From the NCBI RefSeq assembly GCF_000420705.1, contig NZ_ATVL01000012.1, forward strand, positions 248,001 through 312,000: a stretch of DNA of 64,000 nucleotides, written 5' to 3'. Both the position numbers and the translations under genes were made by a program. Shown here in pieces: positions 17,581-26,250 of the stretch (its first letter is position 1; every line of letters starts with the position of its first letter). This DNA comes from Hymenobacter norwichensis DSM 15439. Its GTDB lineage: Bacteria; Bacteroidota; Bacteroidia; Cytophagales; Hymenobacteraceae. The notes under the pieces are model-generated. The model did no database searches. It worked only from the letters and a program-made list of their open reading frames with translations, and had not been told where the DNA came from.

Positions 17581-18387
17581 ATGAAAGACAAAGTAGTTTT
17601 TATCACCGGGGGTACTTCCGGAATTGGCCGCGCCTGCGCGGTGGCGTTTGGGCAGGCTGGAGCACGCGTAGTAGTCACTGGCCGCGACGAAACCCGCCTG
17701 CGCGAAACCGCTCAGCAATTAGCCGGCCTTGGTATCCAGTGCCACACCGTCCGCGCCGATGTGGGTGTAGCCGCCGACTCCGAGCGTGCCGTAGCCGAAG
17801 CCATCCGTGCCTTCGGCCAGTTGGATGTGCTGCTCAACAACGCTGGCATCAGCATGCGCGCCCGGTTTCAAGATGTAGAGCTGGGAGTGATTGAGCGCCT
17901 GATGCAAACCAACTTCTTTGGCACCGTTTATACCACCAAGTTTGCGCTGCCACATTTATTAGCTAGCAAGGGCTCAGTGGTAGGCATCAGCAGCATTGCC
18001 GGTTACAGAGGCCTGCCGGGCCGCACGGGCTATTCGGCCTCCAAGTTCGCTATGCACGGCTTTTTGGAGGCTTTGCGCACTGAGCTACTGCCCCAAGGCG
18101 TACACGTACTGCTAGCTTGCCCTGGCTTCACGGCTTCCAACATCCGTAGCGTAGCCCTGGCCGCCGATGGGTCGGTACAAGGCGAGTCGCCGCGCGACGA
18201 GCAGAAGATGATGAGCAGCGAAGAAGTGGCTGGCTACATCCTAGAAGCCGTCCGTAACCGCCGCCGCGACTTGGTGCTGACCAGCCAAGGCAAGCTCACG
18301 GTGTTCCTCAATAAATGGCTCCCCAGCCTAACCGACAAGTTAGTGCTAAGCCATTTCCGCAAAGAGGAGAAGGATTTTGAAGTGTAA
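17581..18387 (+). CDS. Short-chain dehydrogenase/reductase (classical SDR)
   Basis: A 268-residue NAD(P)-dependent oxidoreductase. The dinucleotide motif TGGTSGIG is at residues 9-16. NNAGIS follows, then SSIAGYRGLPGRTGYSASK, which supplies the catalytic Ser, Tyr and Lys. An Arg-containing stretch after the second strand (VTGRDETRLRE) suggests a preference for NADPH. The substrate cannot be deduced. The gene stands alone on the plus strand, with a TAGTTTTG (-7-like) element 40 bases upstream of the start codon. Confidence 0.88.
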   Translation: MKDKVVFITGGTSGIGRACAVAFGQAGARVVVTGRDETRLRETAQQLAGLGIQCHTVRADVGVAADSERAVAEAIRAFGQLDVLLNNAGISMRARFQDVELGVIERLMQTNFFGTVYTTKFALPHLLASKGSVVGISSIAGYRGLPGRTGYSASKFAMHGFLEALRTELLPQGVHVLLACPGFTASNIRSVALAADGSVQGESPRDEQKMMSSEEVAGYILEAVRNRRRDLVLTSQGKLTVFLNKWLPSLTDKLVLSHFRKEEKDFEV

Positions 18388-18479
18388 TAAAGAGGCAAGT
18401 AGGTGACAAGTGATAACGCAGGGGAGCAAACAACAGATGATGAAACTGCCGGTGCACCCCGTTGCTTATTACCTGTTAC

Positions 18480-19214
18480 TTACTCCACCAGCAGTAAATC
18501 CTGGGTACGGATGTAAGCTTCCTGGCCTTGCCATTGTACTTGGTACCACGTATCCTGCTGGCCCAGTACTACTAGTCGGTCGCCGGCGGTGGTGGTGGTG
18601 AGCCACGCGGCGCCGGCGCTGGGGCCAGCCATCAGAGCTGCTCGCGGCTGCATAACCAGTGCAGCGCGTTCAGTGCCCAGCAAGTTAAGGTATACCCCTG
18701 TCAGCAATAGATACACGCTGTAGGTTACCCACCAGCCCCGGGTTATGTGTTGCCGCCGTATTATTAACAGCGTGCCGCCCACCACGGCCCCAATTAGTAG
18801 TGCCTGCAACCCCAAATAATAGTAACGCCGAAAAGTGAGTTGCAAATCCTGCTGCCAGGTTTCGGGGTAGCCGGTGAGGCGCTGCGTGCGAGCTAAATCG
18901 GCCATTTTTCGCCACGTTGCAAGGCGGGGCTGTCGGGCTAGAGCCATATTCAGATAGTAAAGCGCGGCCGGGTAGTGCCCCAATCCTTCCTGCACATACG
19001 CCATGCGTAGCAAGACCCGCGGTGATGCTACGTCTTCCTGCCGTATCAACCCACGGTAATAGCGGTAAGCCAATTGGTAAGCTCCCGCATCGAAAGCTGA
19101 ATCGGCCCGCACTAGCTCGGTGCTAACTTTTTGGGCAGTAGTTGGTTGGAAAAATCCGAACCAGATTAGAAAAAAAAGGAAGAGCTTTTTCAGCAAAATA
19201 TTTGGAGCGTACAA
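18480..19214 (-). CDS. TPR-containing membrane protein with C-terminal SH3-like domain (BatE-like)
   Basis: A 244-residue protein with an N-terminal signal or anchor (ending near TTAQ). A TPR-like helical repeat region covers about residues 30-110 (YQLAYRYYRGLI ... HYPAALYYLNMALARQP). Two transmembrane helices lie near 131-152 and 160-180. A bacterial SH3-like domain closes the protein at about 185-244 (LMAGPSAGAAWLTT ... VLGQQDTWYQVQW). This order resembles BatE-type proteins of the Bacteroidota aerotolerance operon, but no batABCD genes are present here, so the name is only structural. Its start overlaps the promoter of the divergent tRNA-Lys gene. Confidence 0.7.
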   Translation of the reverse strand: MYAPNILLKKLFLFFLIWFGFFQPTTAQKVSTELVRADSAFDAGAYQLAYRYYRGLIRQEDVASPRVLLRMAYVQEGLGHYPAALYYLNMALARQPRLATWRKMADLARTQRLTGYPETWQQDLQLTFRRYYYLGLQALLIGAVVGGTLLIIRRQHITRGWWVTYSVYLLLTGVYLNLLGTERAALVMQPRAALMAGPSAGAAWLTTTTAGDRLVVLGQQDTWYQVQWQGQEAYIRTQDLLLVE

Positions 19215-19232
19215 ACTGGCCGGCTACTTTTG
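19201..19232 (+). promoter_or_regulatory. Putative tRNA-Lys promoter
   Basis: TTTG at 19201-19204 and TACTTTTG at 19225-19232 match the Bacteroidota -33/-7 elements with 20 bases between them. The tRNA-Lys gene begins 43 bases downstream. The -33 element lies inside the first codons of the divergent TPR/SH3 gene. Confidence 0.6.
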
Positions 19233-19275
19233 TGCCACCATTAGCAAATCAGACACGTTTGATTGCAAAGTAACT

Positions 19276-19351
19276 GATTCTGTAGCTCAGCTGGTAGAGC
19301 AGTACACTTTTAATGTACGGGTCCTGGGTTCGAATCCCAGCGGGATCACCA
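19276..19351 (+). tRNA. tRNA-Lys (anticodon TTT)
   Basis: The sequence folds as a complete cloverleaf. The acceptor stem GATTCTG pairs with CGGGATC using two G-U pairs. The D arm contains GCTCAGCTGGTAGAGC. The anticodon stem GTACA/TGTAC carries the loop CTTTTAA with anticodon TTT. The T arm is CTGGG-TTCGAAT-CCCAG. Discriminator A is followed by an encoded CCA at 19349-19351. A terminator hairpin follows immediately. Confidence 0.95.
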
Positions 19352-19388
19352 AAAACCTCGTTTGCAACCTGCAAACGAGGTTTTTTTT
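19351..19388 (+). terminator. Intrinsic terminator of the tRNA-Lys gene
   Basis: AAAACCTCGTTTGCA pairs with TGCAAACGAGGTTTT around a three-base loop (ACC), followed by a run of eight T residues. It begins at the last base of the tRNA. Confidence 0.9.
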
Positions 19389-19583
19389 GTTGGTGGGGTC
19401 TGCGAGTGGAACTATGGATCTGTGCTGAATCGATAGCTAAGAAGGCGTTGGTGGTAAGTTCGACCGATCCAGGCGCAGGTGGTGTTGTTCGCCTGGTTCT
19501 GCAATTAGTGGCTTTAGGCACAGGTTACTATGCCCAATGGCGAGGAGCTCAGGTGTGTTGTGCAGCGCGGCCACGCATCCACC

Positions 19584-19802
19584 CTAAGTAGTAAAATATA
19601 GACCTGCTATGCCCCAGACCGTATTGCGCTCTGGCGTGCGGCTGGCTGCAAGCTTCAGGGTGTTTGTTGCAAGTAGTATGGGCCCTAATAGTAGCGCTGT
19701 AGGTACAAGTATGCCCAGCAGGTGAGGTCCAAAAACTGCGTTAGAGAGGTCGGGTAGGTGGTACAGCGGGTGAATGGCCAGGTATATTGACCTAAAAGAC
19801 AA
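19584..19802 (-). CDS. Possible small membrane protein
   Basis: A 72-codon frame starting with ATG at 19802. It is predicted to contain one long hydrophobic segment (LLGILVPTALLLGPILLATN) and a short basic tail. I know no family for it. It is the only plausible gene between the tRNA-Lys terminator and the secreted-protein gene at 20148, and it could equally be chance or a gene fragment. Confidence 0.3.
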   Translation of the reverse strand: MSFRSIYLAIHPLYHLPDLSNAVFGPHLLGILVPTALLLGPILLATNTLKLAASRTPERNTVWGIAGLYFTT

Positions 19803-20147
19803 AGCGTGAAAACTGTCTGTTCAGGCACGCAGTCTTGGAGCAGAACAAAGCTAGCCTGCATCAACTAAACAGGGGCTAGCTCGTACGTAGGCTTGGTAGT
19901 TTTGAGCCTATGCCGCTGCTTCCGGCGTGTTGCTCCACTGCGCGGCCTTTTTCTGCTTCGCCTATGATCTTAGACGACGCCTCCACAAACTTGCCGGCTT
20001 TGGCCCGGTGGCCAGCCATCCGCCGCGGCGTGCGGTGCGGCTATTCATTACCGAACGGAGTCTTAGTGGCGGCGTATGCACCCGGATGAATATAGATCTG
20101 GCTCCTATGTAGTTGAATGATGCCCGAGAACAGAAACATTCACCCTA
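19803..20147. other. Intergenic stretch, no gene seen
   Basis: I see no supported gene, RNA or strong hairpin here. The open frames are short and lack coding character. The stretch presumably carries the promoter of the tandem secreted-protein genes that follow. Confidence 0.4.
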
Positions 20148-20906
20148 ATGCTCATGAAAACGCGTCAGTTTTTCTACTGTGGTGGCCTGCTGGTAGCGGT
20201 GCTGCTTGCCTCGCCAGAGGCCCGCGCCCAAATGTCGCCGGACCTCATCATGGAGACGTACAACAGCAACATCAGCGTTATTACCAATGGAGCCATCAAC
20301 AAGTCGGTGATGGATAAGGCAATAGAGCGCAATAACGCGGGTGGTACTGCTCGGCGTAGCACCACGGCCACTCGGTCGGGAGCTAGCGTCAGTACAGCGT
20401 ACACACCTACGCCCGCTTTGCGCCAGCAGATAGTGCAGGGCTATATCAATCGGTTGAAAACCAGTAATCCGCCGGCTGCGCAGTCCATTGCAGCCAATTT
20501 TGGCCCCGGTAAGTATGATTACAGCAAGATTTACCGGGACCTGACGAAAGACGTGGGGTTGCGCGAAAACGACGCAACCGACGTGCTGGCTTCGTACATG
20601 ATACTAGGCTGGATGATAGTCAATAACGTAACCGACGACAATGCCGTCACTGCGTCGATGGCGCAGGGAATGCGGGCCCAGATAGCGCCAGCTCTGGCTG
20701 CCAATACGCAGGCCCGCGCCCGCGCTGCGCAAGTGGGCGAGGAAATGAAGCTACAAACGGTGGTGGTGCACGGAGGCTGGCAGTCTGCTATTAAAGAAGG
20801 CAAGCTGGGGGCTTATCAGCAAGGCATCAAGAACCTGTTCAAAAACCAATATGGCATGGACCTGAGCCAGTATAAGCTCACCAGCCAAGGGCTTACAAGC
20901 AAATAG
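20148..20906 (+). CDS. Secreted protein, first of a tandem paralogous pair (DUF6683-like)
   Basis: A 252-residue protein with a signal peptide (MKTRQFFYCGG ... ASPEARA, cleavage after AQ). It shares a chain of motifs with the next gene: YTPTPALRQQ, FGPGKYDYSKIY, LRENDATDVLASY, W-M-I-V-N-N-V, GEEMKLQTVVVHGGWQSAIK and a final FKNQYGMDLSQYKLTSQGL. This resembles the family annotated as DUF6683, but the name is from memory and needs a profile search. The function is unknown and the location is probably periplasmic. The start could also be the ATG two codons later (20154), which fits the signal peptide better. Confidence 0.72.
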   Translation: MLMKTRQFFYCGGLLVAVLLASPEARAQMSPDLIMETYNSNISVITNGAINKSVMDKAIERNNAGGTARRSTTATRSGASVSTAYTPTPALRQQIVQGYINRLKTSNPPAAQSIAANFGPGKYDYSKIYRDLTKDVGLRENDATDVLASYMILGWMIVNNVTDDNAVTASMAQGMRAQIAPALAANTQARARAAQVGEEMKLQTVVVHGGWQSAIKEGKLGAYQQGIKNLFKNQYGMDLSQYKLTSQGLTSK

Positions 20907-20936
20907 CGAATCAGGAGCTTACCCAATCTGCTTCTC

Positions 20937-21641
20937 ATGAAACGACTGTTGCAAATGGCATCCGTTCTGCTTGTTAGCCTAACGGTTATGCCGACTGCCC
21001 ATGCCCAAGCGGGTGCCATTGACATGACCGGTATGGGCATCTATGCTGGCGAGGAAGCGGTGATGGATGCGGCGCGGGAAACCAGTTCTACTCCTGCGCG
21101 TAGCAAAGCAAAACAGGCAGTAGGCTCGTTCGGTTACACACCCACAACTGCTCTGCGCCAGCAAACGGTGCGCAACGCCGCACAGGGTTTGCAAACCCAG
21201 CGCCCGGCCGACGCGAAGGTGCTGGAAAGGGCCTTTGGTCCCGGCAAAGCCGACTATAACCAGGTGTATGAAGGCATCATCAAGGGCAGCAGCCTGCGCA
21301 ACAACGACGCGGCCGACGCCTTAGCGGCCTATATTCTTATGAACTGGATGGTAGTAAATAACGTGCAGGATGGCAATGCCATTACGGTGCCGGTGGCCCG
21401 AGGCGTACGCGCCCAGGTGGCCCCACTGCTGGCCCCCAAGCTAACAGCTTCCGGTACGGCGGCTCAAACTGGGGAAGGTTTCAAGCTACAAACCGCCGTG
21501 CTGTTTGCTGGTTGGCAGGCGGCCATCAAGGGCGGGCAGCTGCCGGGTTTTCGGCAGGACGTAGCTACCAACTTCAAAACTCAATATCACTTCGACCTGG
21601 CTCAATTCAAACTCACGGGCCAGGGCTTGGTGAAGCGCTGA
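20937..21641 (+). CDS. Secreted protein, second of a tandem paralogous pair (DUF6683-like)
   Basis: A 234-residue paralogue of the preceding gene, 30 bases downstream. The signal peptide ends near AHAQA. Shared landmarks are YTPTTALRQQ, FGPGKADYNQVY, LRNNDAADALAAY, NWMVVNNVQDGNA, GEGFKLQTAVLFAGWQAAIK and FKTQYHFDLAQFKLTGQGL. The N-terminal regions differ, so the conserved core is roughly the last 170 residues. It is followed one base later by the DUF1963 gene, so at least four genes (20148-22844) probably form an operon. The biochemical role is unknown. Confidence 0.72.
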   Translation: MKRLLQMASVLLVSLTVMPTAHAQAGAIDMTGMGIYAGEEAVMDAARETSSTPARSKAKQAVGSFGYTPTTALRQQTVRNAAQGLQTQRPADAKVLERAFGPGKADYNQVYEGIIKGSSLRNNDAADALAAYILMNWMVVNNVQDGNAITVPVARGVRAQVAPLLAPKLTASGTAAQTGEGFKLQTAVLFAGWQAAIKGGQLPGFRQDVATNFKTQYHFDLAQFKLTGQGLVKR

Positions 21642-21642
21642 T

Positions 21643-22377
21643 ATGCAAGAAGAAACAAAATTAGCCGAGGAACTTCGTACCCGGCTGCGGGCGCTGCTGC
21701 GCACCAAGCAACAACTGCTGATTGAGCCTATTGAGCGCCCGGTGGCTACGCAGCTGCTCTCGCACATCGGTGGCGACCCATACTTTGAGCAGGGCGAAAC
21801 TTGGCCTACCAACCCCGATACCGGCCAGCCGCTGGAACTGATTTTCCAACTTGTGAACCCCGACGGGGCCATGCCGTGGCCATTCGAGGCGCAGGTGGTG
21901 CAGTTTTACCAGAACTACCACTGGGGCGAGTTGCCTTATGATGACGGCGACCCGCGCGACTTCCGCCTGAAAACCTACCCGGTTATTCGCCCCGAGTTGC
22001 TGGTTCAGGTGCCGCGCCCGGCCGCGCTACCGCCCATCGGCTTCAGCTACATTCGCACCCAGGCCGTGGCCTCGCTGCCCGACGATGATGAACTGGCCGA
22101 TATTGCGCCCGAGTTGCAGGAGCTGAGCGAGCAGATAAGGCCCAAAAACTGGCGCAAAGCCTACAACGCAGCCGTAACCGAACTGGCCGGCGAGCCCGAC
22201 TTGGGCTCCTGGGTGGGTGGCTATGCGCAGTGGCTGCAGGGCGCTTACCCCACGGGCACGTTCTGGCTGCAATTCGATAGCACCGAGGACTTTGTCTGGG
22301 GCGACTCCGGCTTGCTCTATTTCTGCGTCGATGGCGACGACCCGGCCACCATTTCCTTTCAACTGCAAAGCTGCTGA
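21643..22377 (+). CDS. DUF1963 (YwqG-like) family protein
   Basis: A 244-residue soluble protein with the features of the DUF1963/YwqG family. These are HIGGDPYFEQGETWPTN near residue 40, LELIFQLVNPD, and VVQFYQNYHWGE. The end is a typical FWLQFDSTEDFVWGDSGLLYFCV. These proteins are widespread, acidic and rich in Trp and Pro; their function is not known. The start codon lies one base after the stop of the preceding secreted-protein gene, and the stop overlaps the start of the next gene, which indicates translational coupling. Confidence 0.82.
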   Translation: MQEETKLAEELRTRLRALLRTKQQLLIEPIERPVATQLLSHIGGDPYFEQGETWPTNPDTGQPLELIFQLVNPDGAMPWPFEAQVVQFYQNYHWGELPYDDGDPRDFRLKTYPVIRPELLVQVPRPAALPPIGFSYIRTQAVASLPDDDELADIAPELQELSEQIRPKNWRKAYNAAVTELAGEPDLGSWVGGYAQWLQGAYPTGTFWLQFDSTEDFVWGDSGLLYFCVDGDDPATISFQLQSC

Positions 22378-22844
22378 TGAACAAGCTGTTGCTCTTAAGT
22401 AGCGGGCTGGCGCTGATCAACCTGGCGCCGCCCACCTACAAAACCTACCACAACCAGCGGTTCGGCTACTACATTGACTATCTGGCTGATATGAAACCCC
22501 AGCCCGAGCCGGAAAACGGCGACGGCCGCCGCTTCCTGTCGCCTGACGGGCAGACGGTGCTTATCGTATTTGCGGGTTACGCGGCCGAGGATGATGGCTT
22601 AAATAAGCGCCGGCAAGTGGCGCGTGAAGACTGGCAGGAAAAGCACGCTACTTTCACTCTCGACCAAACTACGCGCACTGGCTACGTGCTATCCGGTAAG
22701 GTGAAGGGCCGGATTTTCTACGAGCGGACGGTGATTAAGAACTACATGCTCACCGTTTTTATCTGGCAGTATCCGGCCGCCCGCAAAGCCGCTATGGACG
22801 CCGTGATTCAGCACACCATCCAAACGCTACAGCCCAGCGTGTAA
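22377..22844 (+). CDS. Putative exported protein of unknown function
   Basis: A 155-residue protein whose ATG overlaps the TGA of the DUF1963 gene by one base. The N-terminus is a short hydrophobic segment resembling a signal peptide (LLLLSSGLALINLA). The rest contains YHNQRFGYYIDYLADM and ends in a helix (HTIQTLQPSV). The pattern of a stress- or lipoprotein-like beta domain with FGYYIDYP-type motif recurs in several Bacteroidota exported proteins, but no family is assigned. Confidence 0.65.
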   Translation: MNKLLLLSSGLALINLAPPTYKTYHNQRFGYYIDYLADMKPQPEPENGDGRRFLSPDGQTVLIVFAGYAAEDDGLNKRRQVAREDWQEKHATFTLDQTTRTGYVLSGKVKGRIFYERTVIKNYMLTVFIWQYPAARKAAMDAVIQHTIQTLQPSV

Positions 22845-23151
22845 GGCGACCATTAGCCGGAACACAATGTTTTGTTGTGCACGTTAGCACCGATGGAGGG
22901 TGTAACCAGCTCTTGGCCTGCGTTAAGTTTAGCAACTCAATTGTTTCTCTATGCTGCTTTCCAGCCCATGATTGCTGACGGGTTAGCTATGTTTGTTCAA
23001 TAGCCCTTCGGCAACAATTAAATGAGTCCCGGCTTAGATTTCGACGATACCTAGCACCAACTATTATACCGCCCTCAAAATCCAAGGATCTAAGCCAGCT
23101 GTAACGAGCCAACCAACTGACTCTCTACGGCTCCAGTAACCCCAATATACT
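22845..23151. other. Intergenic stretch, no gene seen
   Basis: A 307-base gap, more AT-rich than its surroundings, between the DUF1963 operon and the lipoprotein genes. No coding frame, tRNA, long hairpin or exact TAnnTTTG promoter element was found on either strand. Confidence 0.4.
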
Positions 23152-23970
23152 ATGAAATCGTACCTGAGCCCGGCTCTGCTACTGTTACTGGCCAGCTGCC
23201 AACCCGATACACCTGCCAGTAACCCGGCTGCCTCCGCCGCACCCGCCAGCGCCTCAACCACTGCCGCCCAGGCCAGCCCCACCGATACCCTGCATGTAGC
23301 CGATTCGTTGGGCCGCCAGGTGGGTGTATTGCGCCTGCGGCCAAGCACCGCGGCCGAATTTGCGAAGCTACCCGCCGGCCCGCTGCCCACCCGCCCCACT
23401 GACCAGGAAAACCAATCGACTGTATCCGACGCCCCACTGCCCACCGATGGCCGGGTGCAGCGCCAGGGCGAGCAGCTAGTGCTGCGCCCCGCCCAGGGCC
23501 CCGCCGTTACGCTGACGCCCGTACCCTCGCCCGATGGACCCGAGGGCAACGACAACGCTTACTATTATTGGGGTACCCTGCCGCAGGCCCATCAATGGGT
23601 GGTTGACGTGGCCACCGACGAAGGCTCGGGCGTGTTACTTGTCGATCAGCGTACGGGCCGTCGCACTAACCTACTGGGCGCGCCTAGCATCTCGCCCGAT
23701 GGCCGCTACTTACTCAGTATATGCGAGGACGTAATTAGCGGCGGCACCCCCACCAATCTGAGTGTTTACAATTGTGGCAGCGGCGCTCCAAAACTTCTCT
23801 GGTCCCGCGACCTGACGGCCTGGGGGCCGCGCGCCGCCCGTTGGCGCGATGCCCGCCATGTAGTGCTGCAACGGGCTCACGCCGACGTCGATCCGAATGC
23901 CGACGTAGCAAGAGCAGCTGAACAGGTTAAGGTTACGTACGTCGAACTGGAACTTACTGAGCAGCCCTAG
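23152..23970 (+). CDS. Predicted lipoprotein with Pro/Ala/Ser-rich linker
   Basis: A 272-residue lipoprotein: lipobox LLASC with Cys16, then about 30 residues rich in Ala, Ser, Pro and Thr. A globular part follows with ISPDGRYLLSICEDV, which resembles a single TolB/WD40-type beta-propeller blade, and a C-terminal beta-rich region. A complete propeller would need more repeats than are visible. The function is unknown. It is the first of three consecutive lipoprotein genes on the plus strand (23152-25418). Confidence 0.65.
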   Translation: MKSYLSPALLLLLASCQPDTPASNPAASAAPASASTTAAQASPTDTLHVADSLGRQVGVLRLRPSTAAEFAKLPAGPLPTRPTDQENQSTVSDAPLPTDGRVQRQGEQLVLRPAQGPAVTLTPVPSPDGPEGNDNAYYYWGTLPQAHQWVVDVATDEGSGVLLVDQRTGRRTNLLGAPSISPDGRYLLSICEDVISGGTPTNLSVYNCGSGAPKLLWSRDLTAWGPRAARWRDARHVVLQRAHADVDPNADVARAAEQVKVTYVELELTEQP

Positions 23971-24003
23971 CCAAGCTATTCGCTAGCCATTAATTTTCTT
24001 TTC

Positions 24004-24567
24004 ATGATTCGTTTATCTATCTGCCTTAGCCTGCTGTTGGTTGCGATGGGAGCCTGCACCGAAACCACCAACCCCGCCGAAAAATCAGCCGCTATGCCCC
24101 CAGCGGCGCCTGCTAACGCGCCTCGTACTACGCTGCAAACCGCCGCCTACGCCGGCGAATACAACTGGGGTGACACTACGAGGGAGCAGGCGGGCGGCAC
24201 GCTTCTGGTATATCCTGAGTCGGATTCGACGGTGCTGCTAGCGCTGGATGTGAGCAACGGGCCGCCTGCTTTTCACCTGGGGCAACTGTACCAGCGGGCC
24301 GTAATACGCCAGGGCGTGGGGCACTGCGCATTCAAGGAAGAATACGACTCATTGGGCTGCCGCCTGCGCCTGGCTTTTTCCGCCGAAAAGGTGGTGGTAG
24401 AAACCGAGCGGGGCTATAGCGAATGTGGTTTCGGCCAAGGCGTATCGGCCGATGAAACGTACCGCCGCACTAGTTCGGTGGTGCCTCAGGATTTCATGAA
24501 CAGCGAGGGCGCTAAGGTCAGCTTCAAAACCACCTCACCCGAACAATACAACGCCGCGGGCCAATAA
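24004..24567 (+). CDS. Predicted lipoprotein, function unknown
   Basis: A 187-residue lipoprotein with lipobox-like AMGAC (Cys18), then a Thr/Ala/Pro-rich spacer and a beta-rich domain with four further cysteines (HCAF, LGC, YSECGFG and related positions) that could form disulfides in the periplasm. No family is recognised. It lies 33 bases after the preceding lipoprotein gene and may be cotranscribed with it. Confidence 0.62.
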   Translation: MIRLSICLSLLLVAMGACTETTNPAEKSAAMPPAAPANAPRTTLQTAAYAGEYNWGDTTREQAGGTLLVYPESDSTVLLALDVSNGPPAFHLGQLYQRAVIRQGVGHCAFKEEYDSLGCRLRLAFSAEKVVVETERGYSECGFGQGVSADETYRRTSSVVPQDFMNSEGAKVSFKTTSPEQYNAAGQ

Positions 24568-24689
24568 GCGCGGACTAGCTAGTAGTCCTGCCACATGCCT
24601 AACCCCAACAATACACGTACCCGCGCCTTCGCCGTCGTCACTAGTCAGTTTGGCGCTTTCCCTACATTCGCACCCGTATCCTTACGTTA

Positions 24690-25418
24690 TTGCTGCCTAT
24701 GCTTCGCTCTGTTACTGCTGCTGTTTTCACTGTACTGCTAGGGCTGAGTGCCTGCCAGTCTGGCCCCTCCGTCACCGCTCCGCGCCAGGTGCATAGCATG
24801 GGCTACGGCCACGTTACGGTGTATCCCGACTATGCCGAACTGACGGTGGATGCCGCCTTCACGCGCCCCCGCCTCAAGGATGCCGTGGCCGAAGTGCAGC
24901 GGGTAGTAGACCAGGTGCTGACCCTCTCGAAGCGCTACGCGCCGGGCCGCGACGATGTGCGCGTGAGCAGCACTTCCTCCAACAAGGAATTCACCTACGT
25001 GAAGGGCAAGGAAGTTTTTGCCGGCTTCAATTCCACCCAGTCGGTTACGGTGCGCATCAACGACCTGCGCCAACTCTCACCGTACCTGGAACAGTTGCTG
25101 GCCACGCCCATCAGCCGCATCAAGGACCTGAACTATGGCCATAGCCAGGCCGACAGCCTGCGCCACGAAGCCAGCGTGCTAGCTCTGGCCGATGCCGTGA
25201 AAGCCGCCGACAAAATGTGCGCTGCCCTGCACGTGAAGCGCGGCGAGGTGCTGGAAGCCAGGGACAATTCCAGCCCCGAAAGCAGTAATACCAACGGCTA
25301 CCAACCCTCGGCCAATATTGAACTGTACAGCAAAAGCTTCGGCGGCCAGGGCTTCAAGATGAGCCCCGAGCTGCTGCGTTTCGATAGCCAATGCAGCTTG
25401 TCGTCGGCGCTGGAATAA
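24690..25418 (+). CDS. SIMPL-domain (DUF541) lipoprotein
   Basis: A 242-residue lipoprotein with lipobox GLSAC (Cys22) followed by a SIMPL/DUF541 domain, typified by MGYGHVTVYPDYAELTV, then FNSTQSVTVRINDL and LNYGHSQADSLRHEASVLALADA. The last of these is the long helix diagnostic of the family. SIMPL proteins are periplasmic and have been linked to protein quality control and oxidative-stress tolerance, but their mechanism is unclear. The C-terminus ends in a hydrophilic stretch with one cysteine. The gene is 122 bases from its upstream neighbour and may have its own promoter. Confidence 0.85.
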   Translation: MLPMLRSVTAAVFTVLLGLSACQSGPSVTAPRQVHSMGYGHVTVYPDYAELTVDAAFTRPRLKDAVAEVQRVVDQVLTLSKRYAPGRDDVRVSSTSSNKEFTYVKGKEVFAGFNSTQSVTVRINDLRQLSPYLEQLLATPISRIKDLNYGHSQADSLRHEASVLALADAVKAADKMCAALHVKRGEVLEARDNSSPESSNTNGYQPSANIELYSKSFGGQGFKMSPELLRFDSQCSLSSALE

Positions 25419-25436
25419 ACTCGAATACGCGCTTGG

Positions 25437-25967
25437 TTAAGCTTTTTCATTCCAGAGTTTCGCCACTATTTCGGTGGTCGAATACTCAAAGTAATTTCCC
25501 TGGCTATCCTTATTTCGCTGAAACAGCTTGTGACTGTACGCCTTGAAGTTGAGCGCCAGAAGCTGGTGGAAATATCTGATAGAGAAAACCACCGTGTTGT
25601 AGAAGGCAGCCTGAAAACCGGTAGCAGTACTAGCGGGCTTTGTAAACCCCTGTGCTCTTTGCACTAACTCAGTTAATTCACTGAGCGTGATGTTAGTAAC
25701 TTTTTGTGGGCTGGGTAGGCTGATGGCGAAGGCCAGGTTTTCTGCTCCGTCTTCTTCCCACCACTCCCACAGGTTAACGCCTGCCAAGTCTTTGCCGGTT
25801 AGCGTCTGTAGCTTGATCATCAGCTTGTCATTTTCGGCGTTGTCCTCGTCGCCATGTGCATCACAGAAAGCGGTGTAGTCCACAAGGGCTGCATAAACTT
25901 CGGGGTACAGCTGCTCGGCAACGTCGAATTGCGGCTCCAGTTCTTTTCGCAGTAGCATGGTTATCAA
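25437..25967 (-). CDS. Conserved hypothetical protein
   Basis: A 176-residue soluble acidic protein without export signal. The middle has LWEWWEEDGAENLAFAI, and the C-terminal half is helical with many aromatic residues (IRYFHQLLALNFKAYSHKLFQRN). I do not recognise a domain. It could start at the first Met (25967) or at the one three codons later (25958). It converges with the SIMPL gene, 18 bases away, with no obvious terminator between. Confidence 0.6.
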   Translation of the reverse strand: MITMLLRKELEPQFDVAEQLYPEVYAALVDYTAFCDAHGDEDNAENDKLMIKLQTLTGKDLAGVNLWEWWEEDGAENLAFAISLPSPQKVTNITLSELTELVQRAQGFTKPASTATGFQAAFYNTVVFSIRYFHQLLALNFKAYSHKLFQRNKDSQGNYFEYSTTEIVAKLWNEKA

Positions 25968-26013
25968 AGTCGTAGAATGGTGGTACTACCTGTCTGAGGT
26001 GTGGTGACCGGCG

Positions 26014-26250
26014 CTACCATTTATCTAGCCACTCCTTCGTGGTCGTAAATTACTCGGCCGTAACGATACCCGCATCCAGCAGTTGCTTGAGCTTGTGTAG
26101 CTGTTCGGCTGGATTAGTAGGGGCCGAGGCCGCTGGGGTTGCGGGCCACCTCACGCAAAGCTTTCAGCTTTTCCAGCTCCGCGAAGCTGAGGCCCGCCGA
26201 GGCTTGGGTGTCGGCCGTTGGGTCGGCTACGTAGCCGGTGCGCCGATAGG
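26014..26250 (-). pseudogene. Decayed SHOCT-domain protein gene
   Basis: Read on the minus strand, one frame gives a basic start, LSFAELEKLKALREVAR and a stop. A shifted frame then gives a Pro/Ala linker followed by NPAEQLHKLKQLLDAGIVTAE, which is an almost perfect SHOCT motif. That frame hits a TAA exactly where the family normally has Glu-Phe; the codons after it (FTTTKEWLDKW) continue the expected end. One frameshift plus one nonsense change therefore explain the sequence. The upstream part of the gene is missing. SHOCT domains are short oligomerisation modules. Confidence 0.65.

Noticed and set aside
18388..18479. Terminator between the SDR gene and the TPR/SH3 gene
   Set aside because: An imperfect inverted similarity (AAGTAGGTGACAAGTG versus TTACCTGTTACTT) is present, but the mismatches are too many to call it a hairpin.
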